Assembly: GCA_044353855.1 (NCBI GenBank)
Contig: JBILBF010000005.1
Coordinates: forward strand, 41,929-105,928
Length of the DNA: 64,000 nucleotides
Reading direction: 5' to 3'
Source: UKL13-3 sp044353855
Lineage (GTDB): Bacteria > Bacteroidota > Bacteroidia > UKL13-3
A program made the position numbers and the translations under genes. This document shows, in pieces, positions 28,078 to 36,280 of the stretch. Each line of letters starts with the position of its first letter. The first letter of the stretch is position 1. Under the pieces are notes generated by a model that made no database searches, was not told the origin of the DNA, and saw only the letters and a program-made list of their open reading frames with translations.

Positions 28078-30321
28078 TTAAAACCGATCTAAATTCATCA
28101 CTTTATTCCAAGCTGCAACAAAATCTTTGATAAACTTCTCTTTGTTCGGACTGCTTGCATACACTTCAGCTATTGCTCTGAGTTCTGAGTTAGAACCAAA
28201 AATCAAATCGTTGCGAGTGGCTGTCCATTTTACGTTTCCTGTTACTCTATCTTTTCCTTCAAATTCATCCGTTGATTGGGCTTTGGGTGTCCAAACAGTA
28301 TTCATGTCCAACAAATTGACAAAAAAATCAGTTGTAAGTTTATCTTTTTGAGTGGTAAAAACACCTTGTTGTGTTGAATTGTAATTTGCATTTAACACAC
28401 GCAAGCCTCCAATTAAAACGGTCATTTCGGGAACGGTTAGTTTAAGTAATTGTGCTTTGTCTACCAACAATTCTTCTGCAGGAACGGTGTATTGAGATTT
28501 TGCATAATTTCTAAATCCATCTGTCGCTGGTTCTAAAACAGCCATGCTTTCTATGCTTGTTTGTTCTTGGGTAGCATCCATTCTTCCTGCTTTAAACGGA
28601 ACAGGAATACTATACCCAGCATTTTTAATTGATTTTTCTATCGCAGTATTTCCACCCAATACAATTAAATCGGCCATCGATATTTTTGTGCTAGCTGTTT
28701 TGTTATATTCATCTTGTATTTTTTGCAACACATTAAGTACTTTCTCCAATTGTTTTGGTTGGTTTACTGCCCAGTTTCGTTGTGGCAATAAACGGATTCG
28801 CGCTCCATTTGCTCCTCCTTTTTTGTCGGAACCTCTATACGTACTAGCCGATGACCATGCTGTGTATATCAATTCGCTATTGGTTAATCCTGCATTGAGT
28901 ATGCTTGTTTTTAGTTTATCCAAAGCTGCTTTGTCTACCACTGCCTTGTTGGATGCTGGAATAGGATCTTGCCATAAAAAAGTTTCTTTGGGTACTTCTG
29001 GCCCTAAATACAATGAGCTTGGTCCCATATCTCTATGTGTTAATTTAAACCAAGCTTTTGCAAAGGCTTCATCTAATGCTGTAGGATTTTGGTAAAAGTT
29101 CCTCGATATTTTTTCATAAATGCTATCATATCTTAAGGAAAGATCTGTAGTTAGCATGGTAGGCAAATGCATTTTAGTGCTGTCAAATGCATCGGGTATA
29201 ATTGCTTTGCCATTTTTAGCAACCCATTGATTGGCTCCTGCTGGGCTTTTGGTTAGTTCCCATTCATTTTCAAACAATAGTTTAAAATAAGCATGTCCCC
29301 ATTGGGTAGGAGTGGGTGTCCATGTTACTTCCAATCCAGAGGTAATGGCATCTTTTCCTTTACCTGATTTGTACGTGCTTTTCCAACCCAATCCTTGCTC
29401 TTCAATAGCTGCAGCTTCGGGTTCTCTGCCAACCAACTTCGCATCACCTGCACCATGCGTTTTACCCAACGTATGCCCTCCGGCTATCAAGGCAACAGTT
29501 TCTTCATCATTCATTCCCATTCTGCCAAATGTTTCACGTATATCTTTGGCAGCTGCTACTGGGTCAGGGTTGCCATTGGGTCCTTCTGGGTTTACATATA
29601 TCAATCCCATTTGTACCGCAGCTAAGGGGTTTTCTAGTTTTCGCCCTGCCGAATACCGATTATCGTCTAACCATTTGGTTTCTTTACCCCAATACACATT
29701 TGATTCAGGTTCATACACATCCACTCTTCCTCCTGCAAAACCAATGGTTTTAAATCCCATTGATTCTAAGGCAACATTCCCAGTTAAAATCATTAAATCT
29801 GCCCACGATATATTATCACCATATTTTTGTTTGATAGGCCATAGCAGTCTTCTGGCTTTGTCTAAGTTGCCATTGTCTGGCCAACTATTGAGCGGGGCAA
29901 AACGTTGTTGACCAGCACTTGAACCGCCTCTTCCATCAGCTGTTCTATACGTACCCGCACTGTGCCATGCCATTCGGATAAAAAGCGGACCATAATTTCC
30001 AAAATCTGCAGGCCACCAGTCTTGTGATGTTGTTAGTATTTTTTGTATGTCTTTTTTGAGCTCAGCATAGGCTAATGCATTAAAGGCTGTTGTATAATTA
30101 AAATTCGCATCCATAGGATTGGATGCCGGTGCGTTTTGACGAAGCACATGTAAATTTAATTTATTGGGCCACCAATCTTCATTTGTTTTGCCAATGGGAA
30201 TTGACCCTACGCTACTGCCTTTTTTTGAACCATGCCCCATCGGGCATTCAGCTGCTTTTTCTTGTGCAATGGTTGTTGCGCCAATACTGATTAGCGCATA
30301 CAGTAAAAGTGTTTTTTTCAT
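28078..30321 (-). CDS. katG: Exported catalase-peroxidase (KatG)
   Basis: A 747-aa bifunctional heme catalase-peroxidase with two peroxidase-like halves. Distal residues R116, W119 and H120 (FIRMAWHSAGTYR), the Met-Tyr-Trp cross-link set W119-Y242-M268, and the proximal H283 (GGHTLGKTHG) are all present. It removes hydrogen peroxide. Unlike most KatG it starts with a signal peptide (residues 1-20, ending TTIAQ), so it should act in the periplasm, like KatP-type enzymes. A Fur-family regulator gene lies 35 bp upstream on the same strand, which suggests a fur-katG operon under peroxide or metal control. Confidence 0.95.
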   Translation of the reverse strand: MKKTLLLYALISIGATTIAQEKAAECPMGHGSKKGSSVGSIPIGKTNEDWWPNKLNLHVLRQNAPASNPMDANFNYTTAFNALAYAELKKDIQKILTTSQDWWPADFGNYGPLFIRMAWHSAGTYRTADGRGGSSAGQQRFAPLNSWPDNGNLDKARRLLWPIKQKYGDNISWADLMILTGNVALESMGFKTIGFAGGRVDVYEPESNVYWGKETKWLDDNRYSAGRKLENPLAAVQMGLIYVNPEGPNGNPDPVAAAKDIRETFGRMGMNDEETVALIAGGHTLGKTHGAGDAKLVGREPEAAAIEEQGLGWKSTYKSGKGKDAITSGLEVTWTPTPTQWGHAYFKLLFENEWELTKSPAGANQWVAKNGKAIIPDAFDSTKMHLPTMLTTDLSLRYDSIYEKISRNFYQNPTALDEAFAKAWFKLTHRDMGPSSLYLGPEVPKETFLWQDPIPASNKAVVDKAALDKLKTSILNAGLTNSELIYTAWSSASTYRGSDKKGGANGARIRLLPQRNWAVNQPKQLEKVLNVLQKIQDEYNKTASTKISMADLIVLGGNTAIEKSIKNAGYSIPVPFKAGRMDATQEQTSIESMAVLEPATDGFRNYAKSQYTVPAEELLVDKAQLLKLTVPEMTVLIGGLRVLNANYNSTQQGVFTTQKDKLTTDFFVNLLDMNTVWTPKAQSTDEFEGKDRVTGNVKWTATRNDLIFGSNSELRAIAEVYASSPNKEKFIKDFVAAWNKVMNLDRF

Positions 30322-30356
30322 GCTTAGTATGTTGTTAGTGATGTTGTATGGTTTAC

Positions 30357-30770
30357 TTATTTTTTAAAATGTCCTGTGAGTTGTAGTTTAATGTCTTGTA
30401 GGTTAAAATTTTTTATTTTATGCTGTTTAAAATAGTCTGTAATCAGGGTGTTTAAAGTCTCGTCTTCATAATCTTCAATACGATCGGTTACGGAACAATA
30501 CAAATGATGGTGGTTGGATAAAACGGCATCATACCGCATGATGTCTTTTTCTGTTTTTACTTTTTGCAACAACTTGTTTTCAACCAATGAGTCTAAAACC
30601 TTATACACGGTTCCTACCGAAATATTGGGATGGTTTACTTTAATAAACTCAATAATATTTTCTGCAGTAGGATGGTTGTTTAATTCGACAATTGCCTCAT
30701 ATATGGCCACCCGTTGGGGGGTAACTTTTAACCCTTTTTCTTGTAGTTTTTCTCTTAAATAGGTATTCAT
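30357..30770 (-). CDS. Fur-family transcriptional regulator, PerR-like
   Basis: A 137-aa Fur-family repressor: winged-helix DNA-binding half (LKVTPQRVAIYEAIVEL, ISVGTVYKVLDSLVEN) and a dimer/metal half (DAVLSNHHHLYCSVTDRIEDYED). The C-terminal CxxC structural zinc site of many PerR proteins is absent. The gene directly precedes katG by 35 bp on the same strand, the usual arrangement for a peroxide-sensing PerR. Two AT-rich dyads that resemble Fur/PerR boxes lie 21-47 bp upstream of its ATG, which fits autoregulation of the whole unit. Whether it senses peroxide, iron or manganese is inference. Confidence 0.9.
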   Translation of the reverse strand: MNTYLREKLQEKGLKVTPQRVAIYEAIVELNNHPTAENIIEFIKVNHPNISVGTVYKVLDSLVENKLLQKVKTEKDIMRYDAVLSNHHHLYCSVTDRIEDYEDETLNTLITDYFKQHKIKNFNLQDIKLQLTGHFKK

Positions 30771-30790
30771 TGTGTAAATGGATAGTAACG

Positions 30791-30816
30791 ATAATTGTTA
30801 TGCAATGATAATGATT
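30791..30816 (-). promoter_or_regulatory. Candidate Fur/PerR operator
   Basis: Two motifs overlap the likely promoter of the fur-like gene. ATAATTGTTAT (30791-30801) is a near-perfect dyad. The minus strand AATCATTATC (30816-30807) equals one half of the classic Fur box in all 10 bases; the other half matches poorly. They lie 21-47 bp upstream of the regulator ATG. The position makes autoregulation and control of katG likely. Confidence 0.6.
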
Positions 30817-31191
30817 CTTATTTAGTAATAACTATAGTATGTAAAAAATAGAGTTAGGTTAGTGAAAAACAGGTGAGTAAAAAAGGTAAGCAATAATAGT
30901 TGAATAGTCGATGCTAGTTTGTTTTGGTTTCTTGCTTATGGGAATAGGTGTAGTGTTTATGCTGATTGAATAGGAGGCTTGGAAGGTAATTTAGATTCTG
31001 CTAATTTTTTAAATAGTGGATTCTTCCATAATATTTTTTATTGAGTTAGTGTCTTGTGGTTGTTTCGGCTTTAAAAGCTCTATTAAAGACTTGAGTAGTT
31101 TGTCATATTGAAACGAAAAGTCGACTGTTACAAGATATCTCTTTTGGTGTAACTGCAAACAGATTCTTTTTAGTTACAGACTGATGGGAAG
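30817..31191. other. Non-coding stretch between the fur-like gene and the copper-protein remnant
   Basis: About 375 bp with no convincing coding frame on either strand. It is AT-rich. The only structure I see is an inverted repeat, TGTAACT (31148-31154) and AGTTACA (31172-31178), with a 17-bp spacer. No known RNA family is recognisable. Confidence 0.5.
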
Positions 31192-31226
31192 AAAAAAAAC
31201 CGCTGTAGCATACTAAGCGGTTTTTT
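31192..31226 (-). terminator. Strong terminator after the copper-protein gene
   Basis: AACCGCT and AGCGGTT form a GC-containing stem with an 11-bp loop, flanked by A-runs and T-runs, so read on the minus strand it is followed by a U-run. It lies 26 bp past the stop of the copper-protein frame, the expected place for its terminator. Confidence 0.82.
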
Positions 31227-31251
31227 ATGTCAAATAAAGATAAACGAATGA

Positions 31252-31470
31252 TTACATTTCGTTGCAATGCTTAGCTGCATTTCGACAATCACTCGCACAT
31301 TTTTTGAAATCAGCATTGTCAAACTTGTCGCATGCTGTTGCGCATTTTTCGCAAATGTTAGCACACTCTAAATATTTATCTTTGCATTTAGGATCGGTCG
31401 CTTTCATTGCTTTAACACAAGCATTTCAGGCTGTTACGCATTCTGTGCATAATCTTTCGCTCTCGGCCAT
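31252..31470 (-). pseudogene. Four-helix-bundle copper-binding protein with in-frame TGA (DUF326-like)
   Basis: From ATG 31470 to TAA 31252 the minus strand encodes 72 codons of a Cys-rich protein typical of the DUF326/Csp copper-storage-like family: LCTECVTA-(TGA)-NACVKAM, then YLECANICEKCATACDKF and KKCASDCRNAAKHCNEM. The one defect is TGA at codon 15 (31426-31428), at a place where the CxxC/CxxxC spacing predicts Cys (TGT or TGC). Downstream Cys spacing is fully kept and a strong terminator follows. At 72 residues it is shorter than the usual 100-130, so the first helix is also reduced. Best read as a one-base nonsense mutation or sequencing error; recoding is discussed in the findings. 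Confidence 0.78.
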
Positions 31471-31584
31471 TTTAGCATTTTTACTTTATACACCTCTTTA
31501 ATACGGGTAAATCGTAATATAAAGCCATAATTTTCAAAAAAATAAAATCGAACGCTTCGCGGTATTTAAAAAATAGTTAAATAG

Positions 31585-32529
31585 TTAAAAAGCCCTTACT
31601 CCACGCGCGATGTAGGCTAAGCTCTTACCAGCATTAAGGATATCCATAGTCTTAAAGGTCAAGCGGAACGAAGTGGTAGCGTTTTCCTCGGTACTGCTCC
31701 AATATGATGATGATGATAATAGGGTATTTCCGCCAGTAAATAATGCTTTGTTAGTTTCGAAACGGTTGTAATACAATTTGCAAAGCTCATCAATACTTGG
31801 TAAATACCAACCTGGACCTAAACCTGCAATGTATGTAGCCGCTGGGCTATTGGTCATTAATGCTGTATTGTAAGCACCATCCCAACTACGGTTTGCATTT
31901 ACTAATGTAGCTGTTGTTTGCCAAGCAGCTGCACTTTCGGTAAGTGCTACTATAAGCCCGTGTTCTAAACCATCGCTGCCTTTGTATAGGTAATAAATAA
32001 TACCACCGTCAAAGGCTTCGCCAATGTAGTGGGTAAAGCCACCTACCCCTGCGTTGGTTCCTGCCGGGCCTGTTGGTCCTCTTGCTCCGCTATCTCCCTT
32101 TATTCCTTGAATCCCTTGAGGTCCGGGATTACTATTTGCTGCATATAATGCGTATGGTACACTCAATAATTGGCTAGTACCAATTATGTTGTAATTTGTT
32201 CCTCCTGTAGGGTCAGTTTCTGTTTTAATATAATAAGGACCATTGGCCCAATTTATAGTTGCAAAAGTACCTTTAACTATTGTTCCTGCTCCAATTTCTA
32301 TACTTACTAAACCATTAGCGTTGGTGCTTACTGTTTGCGTTTCTACATATATAGCCGTACCGGTTGATGAATCTTGCAATATGCTAATTTTCATTCCAAC
32401 AGGTGTAGAGGTTATTAATGCATTACTACTGTTGCGAATTACAGCCTGGTAACTCATTTTTTGTGGGGCTTGTGCCCAAACGCTTGCTGCTAATAGCAAA
32501 CCTGCGATTACTGAATAATTTTTTTTCAT
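31585..32529 (-). CDS. Exported protein with short collagen-like repeat and DUF1566-like C-terminal domain
   Basis: A 314-aa protein: signal peptide (1-19, ending VWAQ), an N-terminal beta-rich domain that starts PQKMSYQAVIRNSSN (a common opening of Bacteroidota surface proteins), a collagen-like stretch of seven Gly-X-Y triplets near residues 135-156 (GPQGIQGIKGDSGARGPTG), and a C-terminal domain with WYLPSIDELCKLYYN and YWSSTEENATTSFRL, typical of DUF1566 / Fibrobacter major paralogous domains. There is no sorting domain. Probably an outer-surface or periplasmic structural protein. The next gene upstream, 5 bp away on the same strand, encodes a small T9SS protein. Confidence 0.83.
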   Translation of the reverse strand: MKKNYSVIAGLLLAASVWAQAPQKMSYQAVIRNSSNALITSTPVGMKISILQDSSTGTAIYVETQTVSTNANGLVSIEIGAGTIVKGTFATINWANGPYYIKTETDPTGGTNYNIIGTSQLLSVPYALYAANSNPGPQGIQGIKGDSGARGPTGPAGTNAGVGGFTHYIGEAFDGGIIYYLYKGSDGLEHGLIVALTESAAAWQTTATLVNANRSWDGAYNTALMTNSPAATYIAGLGPGWYLPSIDELCKLYYNRFETNKALFTGGNTLLSSSSYWSSTEENATTSFRLTFKTMDILNAGKSLAYIARGVRAF

Positions 32530-32534
32530 GTTTT

Positions 32535-33014
32535 TCAGTTTTTAATGATTTTAAATATTTTTACTTCTTTGTTATTGTTGGTTACTTTTAAAAAATAGGT
32601 GGCAGTATGTAATTTTTCCATTGCAATAGTCTCGCTACTGCTTATTATTTTTCGACTTTCAATTAATTTTCCACTAATGTCGTAAAGTTGAAAATTTAAA
32701 GTAGAAAGTTCAGCTTTGCCTACATTAAGTTTTAAATAATCGGTAGTCGGGTTGGGGTAAGCTGATAATTCCAAATTAATAGAACGATTGTCTAGACCCA
32801 GCACAATAGAAATTTCGTAAGGTTGTTGCACACCATGAGACACCGAACCTGAGGAACCGCTATTGGTTTTATAAACAATTTGTCCTACCGAATAAGCAGC
32901 GGTTCCTCCGCTACCCGAAGCATTAACGCCTGTGGCGGTGCTTGCTTGTTGTGCTTGTGCTGTTAGCCCGAGGCCTATCAACAAAACACTCAATTTTACT
33001 TTTTTGTGTTTCAT
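32535..33014 (-). CDS. Small T9SS type A sorting domain protein
   Basis: A 159-aa protein with a signal peptide (1-21, ending TAQAQ), a short beta-rich middle containing GGTAAYSVGQIVYKT and HGVQQPYEI, and a C-terminal type A sorting domain (LSAYPNPTTDYLKL ... GKLIESRKI ... TYFLKVTNNNKEVKIFKI). The middle pattern recurs in many Bacteroidota secreted proteins. It should be exported by the T9SS and attached to the surface. It begins the unit that contains the collagen-like protein downstream (5-bp gap), so the two are probably co-expressed. Confidence 0.85.
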   Translation of the reverse strand: MKHKKVKLSVLLIGLGLTAQAQQASTATGVNASGSGGTAAYSVGQIVYKTNSGSSGSVSHGVQQPYEISIVLGLDNRSINLELSAYPNPTTDYLKLNVGKAELSTLNFQLYDISGKLIESRKIISSSETIAMEKLHTATYFLKVTNNNKEVKIFKIIKN

Positions 33015-33281
33015 TTTTTTGTTTTAATTGTTACTATTTATTTTCATTTCGTTCGGTTTTTTACAATGAGCCAACTCTTATACGTGCGCCACTAAACTAC
33101 TTCAAAATCCTCAATATACAACCCCAATCACTATTTATAATCCGTGTAAAAACGAGTATACACGTTTATTTCCATGTATAAACGGACACTATACGGCTAA
33201 GGTTTTCGAGGTATCACATCTTTGTATCGTCAAATCGCAGCACTCAGTTGTGATACTAAATCAAACAAAAAAACAAACAGT

Positions 33282-33617
33282 ATGAACCTAACAAACAATG
33301 TGCGCCTAATTGGTCGCTTGGGTCAACACCCAGAAGTAAAAGAAGTAGCAGGTGGAAAAAAAATCGCCAAGTTTTCATTAGCTACCTCCGAAAGTTACCG
33401 AGATGAAAAAGGCGAAAAAATAACTGAAACCCAATGGCATAATCTAGTCGCCTGGGGAAAAACTGCCGATCTCGTTTCTAAGTTTTTGGAAAAAGGAAAA
33501 GAAGTAGCCATTGAAGGTAAACTCATCAACAACAACTACACAGACAAAGAAGGCATCAAGCGCTACACAACCGAAATTGTAGTAAGTGAATTGTTGATGC
33601 TTGGTAAAAAAGACTAA
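33282..33617 (+). CDS. ssb: Single-stranded DNA-binding protein, short form
   Basis: A 111-aa OB-fold SSB: NNVRLIGRLGQHPEVKEV, FSLATSESYRDEKGEK, TQWHNLVAWGKTADLVSKF and GKEVAIEGKLINNNYTDKEG. It binds ssDNA. The usual flexible linker and acidic tip that recruits partner proteins (DDDIPF-like) is missing; the protein ends LLMLGKKD. So it is a short accessory-type SSB, and a full-length replicative SSB may be encoded elsewhere. The open frame extends back to 33222, but the homology starts at ATG 33282. Convergent with pruA; an inverted repeat separates them. Confidence 0.9.
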   Translation: MNLTNNVRLIGRLGQHPEVKEVAGGKKIAKFSLATSESYRDEKGEKITETQWHNLVAWGKTADLVSKFLEKGKEVAIEGKLINNNYTDKEGIKRYTTEIVVSELLMLGKKD

Positions 33618-33628
33618 AGCAAATGTAG

Positions 33629-33686
33629 TCCGCAGATTTCGCAGATACTCGCAGAAAAAACCCGCGCAATTTGCGAAATCAGCGGG
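33629..33686. repeat. Inverted repeat / bidirectional terminator between ssb and pruA
   Basis: TCCGCAGATTTCGCAGA (33629-33645) and TTTGCGAAATCAGCGGG (33670-33686) are near-perfect inverted copies (about 14 of 17). Within the right half, CCCGC (33661-33665) and GCGGG (33682-33686) can pair, with an A6 run to the left that becomes U6 on the minus strand, so it also fits a pruA terminator. The arm motif has short internal direct repeats (CGCAGA). Confidence 0.6.
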
Positions 33687-33708
33687 CAACCCTTACCAGC
33701 AAAATGGG

Positions 33709-35337
33709 TTATTCTTTATCCAAAAATGGATAACGGTAATCAGTTGGAGCAGCAAACGTTTCTTTGATGGTACGCATCGATGTCCAACGTAATAAGTTTA
33801 CCAATGCACCTGCTTTATCATTGGTACCACTGGCTCTGGCACCACCAAAAGGTTGTTGGCCAACCACAGCACCAGTAGGTTTATCGTTTATATAAAAATT
33901 ACCAGCAGCGTTGCGTAGTTTTTGGGTTGCCATTTCTATTGCATATCTATCTTCAGCTATAATAGCACCTGTTAATGCATATTCAGAAGTAGCATCCACC
34001 AATTCCAATGTTTCTTCGTATTTGTTTTCATCGTAAACATATACCGTAAGCACTGGACCAAAAATTTCTTCACACATGGTTTTGTATTTAGGGTCTTTGG
34101 TCACAATAACGGTAGGAGCAACAAAATAGCCATCAGTTTTATCATAGGTACCACCAGCAATAATTTCACAAGTCGAATCCTTTTTAGCTTCATCTATATA
34201 CTTAGCTATTTTATCAAATGATTTTTCATCAATTACAGCATTGATAAAGTTTCCAAAGTCTTCAGTGGGTCCCATTTTAAAGGTAGCCATATCAGCTATC
34301 ATTTTTGATTGAATAGCAGGCCACACATTTGCAGGAACATACACACGCGAGGCAGCCGAACATTTTTGTCCTTGGTATTCAAAAGCTCCTCGAACAATAG
34401 CAGTAGCAGTCATTTCGGGCTCTGCACTTTTATGTACCATGATAAAATCTTTACCACCAGTTTCGCCAACAATACGTGGGTATGTTTTAAATTGGTGAAT
34501 ATTGTTTCCAATGTTCTTCCAAACTTGTTGAAACACGCCAGTAGAACCTGTAAAATGTATTCCTGCAAAATCAGGATGTGAAAAAATAACATCACCTGCA
34601 TCAGGACCATTAACATACACAAGGTTAATGACACCATCCGGTACACCCGCTTTTTTAAATATTTCCATCAATACATTGGCAGCATAAATTTGGGTATTGG
34701 CAGGTTTCCATACCACTACATTTCCCATCATAGCCGCACTTGTAGGTAAGTTTCCAGCTATGGCTGTAAAGTTAAATGGCGTTAAGGCAAACACAAAACC
34801 TTCAAGCGGGCGGTATTCTATTTTGTTCCACATGCCTTTTCCCGATACGGGTTGATCGTTGTAAATTTGTGTCATAAACTGCACGTTAAAACGCAAAAAG
34901 TCAATCAACTCACAAGCTGCATCTATTTCTGCTTGGAAGGCATTTTTGCTTTGTCCAAGCATGGTAGCCGCATTTAGTTTAGCCCTATACGGACCCGCAA
35001 TTAAATCGGCAGCTTTTAAAAAAATAGCAGCACGGTGTTCCCAAGGTAAATTTTCCCAGTTTTCTTTGGCAGCCAAGGCAGCATCAATTGCTTTGGTTAC
35101 ATGGGTTTTATCACCTAAGTGAAAATGGCCAAGGGTATGTTTATGGTCATGTGGAGGTGATATCCGTTGTGTGTTTTCAGTGCGTATTTCTTCATTTCCA
35201 ATATACATGGGTATATCCAATACTTTGCTTCGTGCATCAGCCAATGCAGCTTTTAATGCAATGCGTTCGCTGCTACCTGGGGCATAATTTAATACAGGCT
35301 CATTAATGGGAGTGGGTACTTTAAAAAATCCGTTCAT
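33709..35337 (-). CDS. pruA: L-glutamate gamma-semialdehyde (1-pyrroline-5-carboxylate) dehydrogenase
   Basis: A 542-aa aldehyde dehydrogenase of the P5CDH type. Visible are the NAD-binding FTGSTGVFQQVW block, the catalytic Glu in IVGETGGKDFI (about 290) and the nucleophile Cys in YQGQKCSAASRVYVP (about 326), then EEIFGPVLTVYVY and GQQPFGGARASGTNDKAG. It oxidises glutamate semialdehyde to glutamate in proline and arginine breakdown, using NAD. Length (about 540) matches the eukaryote-like/Bacteroidota P5CDH form. No proline dehydrogenase gene lies beside it. Cytosolic. Confidence 0.94.
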   Translation of the reverse strand: MNGFFKVPTPINEPVLNYAPGSSERIALKAALADARSKVLDIPMYIGNEEIRTENTQRISPPHDHKHTLGHFHLGDKTHVTKAIDAALAAKENWENLPWEHRAAIFLKAADLIAGPYRAKLNAATMLGQSKNAFQAEIDAACELIDFLRFNVQFMTQIYNDQPVSGKGMWNKIEYRPLEGFVFALTPFNFTAIAGNLPTSAAMMGNVVVWKPANTQIYAANVLMEIFKKAGVPDGVINLVYVNGPDAGDVIFSHPDFAGIHFTGSTGVFQQVWKNIGNNIHQFKTYPRIVGETGGKDFIMVHKSAEPEMTATAIVRGAFEYQGQKCSAASRVYVPANVWPAIQSKMIADMATFKMGPTEDFGNFINAVIDEKSFDKIAKYIDEAKKDSTCEIIAGGTYDKTDGYFVAPTVIVTKDPKYKTMCEEIFGPVLTVYVYDENKYEETLELVDATSEYALTGAIIAEDRYAIEMATQKLRNAAGNFYINDKPTGAVVGQQPFGGARASGTNDKAGALVNLLRWTSMRTIKETFAAPTDYRYPFLDKE

Positions 35338-35465
35338 TATAGTTAAGTTTATTAGGTATATACTGGTTAATGGAGTGCGAATATACTCGTGTAGTACAAA
35401 AGAAAAAACGTGATAAATAGCATGGTAGATATGGGCATTGCAAAACTTACTGTTTATTTGTGTTA

Positions 35466-36140
35466 ATGTCAGTTAAGTTCATACTTACCAAAGACCATTC
35501 GCATACGTTGTATGTGCCCGAATTGGATGAAACCTATCACTCTACAAATGGTGCATTGGAAGAAGCTATGCATGTGTATATTCAACGAGGCTTACTTGAT
35601 TTTTTCACAACTCATTCCCAAAAGTTCGCTGTATCAATATTGGAAATAGGCTTGGGAACGGGATTAAATGCTTGGCTTACGGCATTGGCTTGTGCGTCTC
35701 AACAGCGTAGTTGTGAATACCATGCCTTGGAAACTTTCCCGCTTCCGATTGATATTATTAGTCAGTTAAACTATACCCAACAAGCTACTGAACCAGACAA
35801 ACAATTATTTGAACAATTACATGCATTGGAATGGAACAAACATAACAAGCTCACCCCTCATTTTAGTTTAACAAAGATGCTTTTACCGCTCCAACAATTT
35901 GTTGCAAATACCCAATATGATATTATTTATTTTGATGCATTTGGACCCGACAAACAACCTGAATTGTGGACAGAAGAGTTGTTTCAAAAATTAATACAGA
36001 GCCTAAATCCTGATGGAATCATCATTACGTATGCATCAAAAGGAGAGGTGAAACGGATATGGCGTAAATTAGGACTTACAGTTGAACGATTACCTGGTCC
36101 TCCCGGTAAAAGACATATGTTGCGAGGTGTAAAGGTATAA
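35466..36140 (+). CDS. mnmD: tRNA (mnm5s2U34)-methyltransferase MnmD-like
   Basis: A 224-aa SAM-dependent methyltransferase of the DUF752/Methyltransf_30 family: TYHSTNGALEEAMHVYI at the start, the SAM-binding ILEIGLGTGLNAWL, YDIIYFDAFGPDKQPELWT and the C-terminal GPPGKRHMLRG. In E. coli this is the N-terminal half of MnmC, which methylates nm5s2U34 in tRNA. Here it is a separate gene. I use ATG 35466; GTG 35460 is possible. An FAD oxidoreductase gene related to the other MnmC half lies 140 bp downstream on the same strand. Confidence 0.88.
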   Translation: MSVKFILTKDHSHTLYVPELDETYHSTNGALEEAMHVYIQRGLLDFFTTHSQKFAVSILEIGLGTGLNAWLTALACASQQRSCEYHALETFPLPIDIISQLNYTQQATEPDKQLFEQLHALEWNKHNKLTPHFSLTKMLLPLQQFVANTQYDIIYFDAFGPDKQPELWTEELFQKLIQSLNPDGIIITYASKGEVKRIWRKLGLTVERLPGPPGKRHMLRGVKV

Positions 36141-36280
36141 ACAAAAGAATCCTGATAGTTATTTAGAATTCAGTAGGCTAACTATTTATCAGGCTAAGTT
36201 AATCGAAGCCAATTACAGAAGACCTTGTACTGCTGAGCGCTACGATAAACATAGAGGTATAGTGAAAAAAAATAATCAAC

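Noticed and set aside
28544..29911. Long plus-strand frames inside katG (183 and 199 aa)
   Set aside because: They are antisense to a clearly conserved enzyme gene and have no family features.
31426..31428. Selenocysteine recoding as the main reading of the TGA
   Set aside because: The downstream hairpin is too weak for a convincing SECIS and the phylum seldom uses Sec, so I kept it only as an option in the findings.
31262..31501. 79-aa plus-strand frame over the copper-protein region
   Set aside because: The minus strand has the meaningful Cys-spaced protein, while this frame is its complement.
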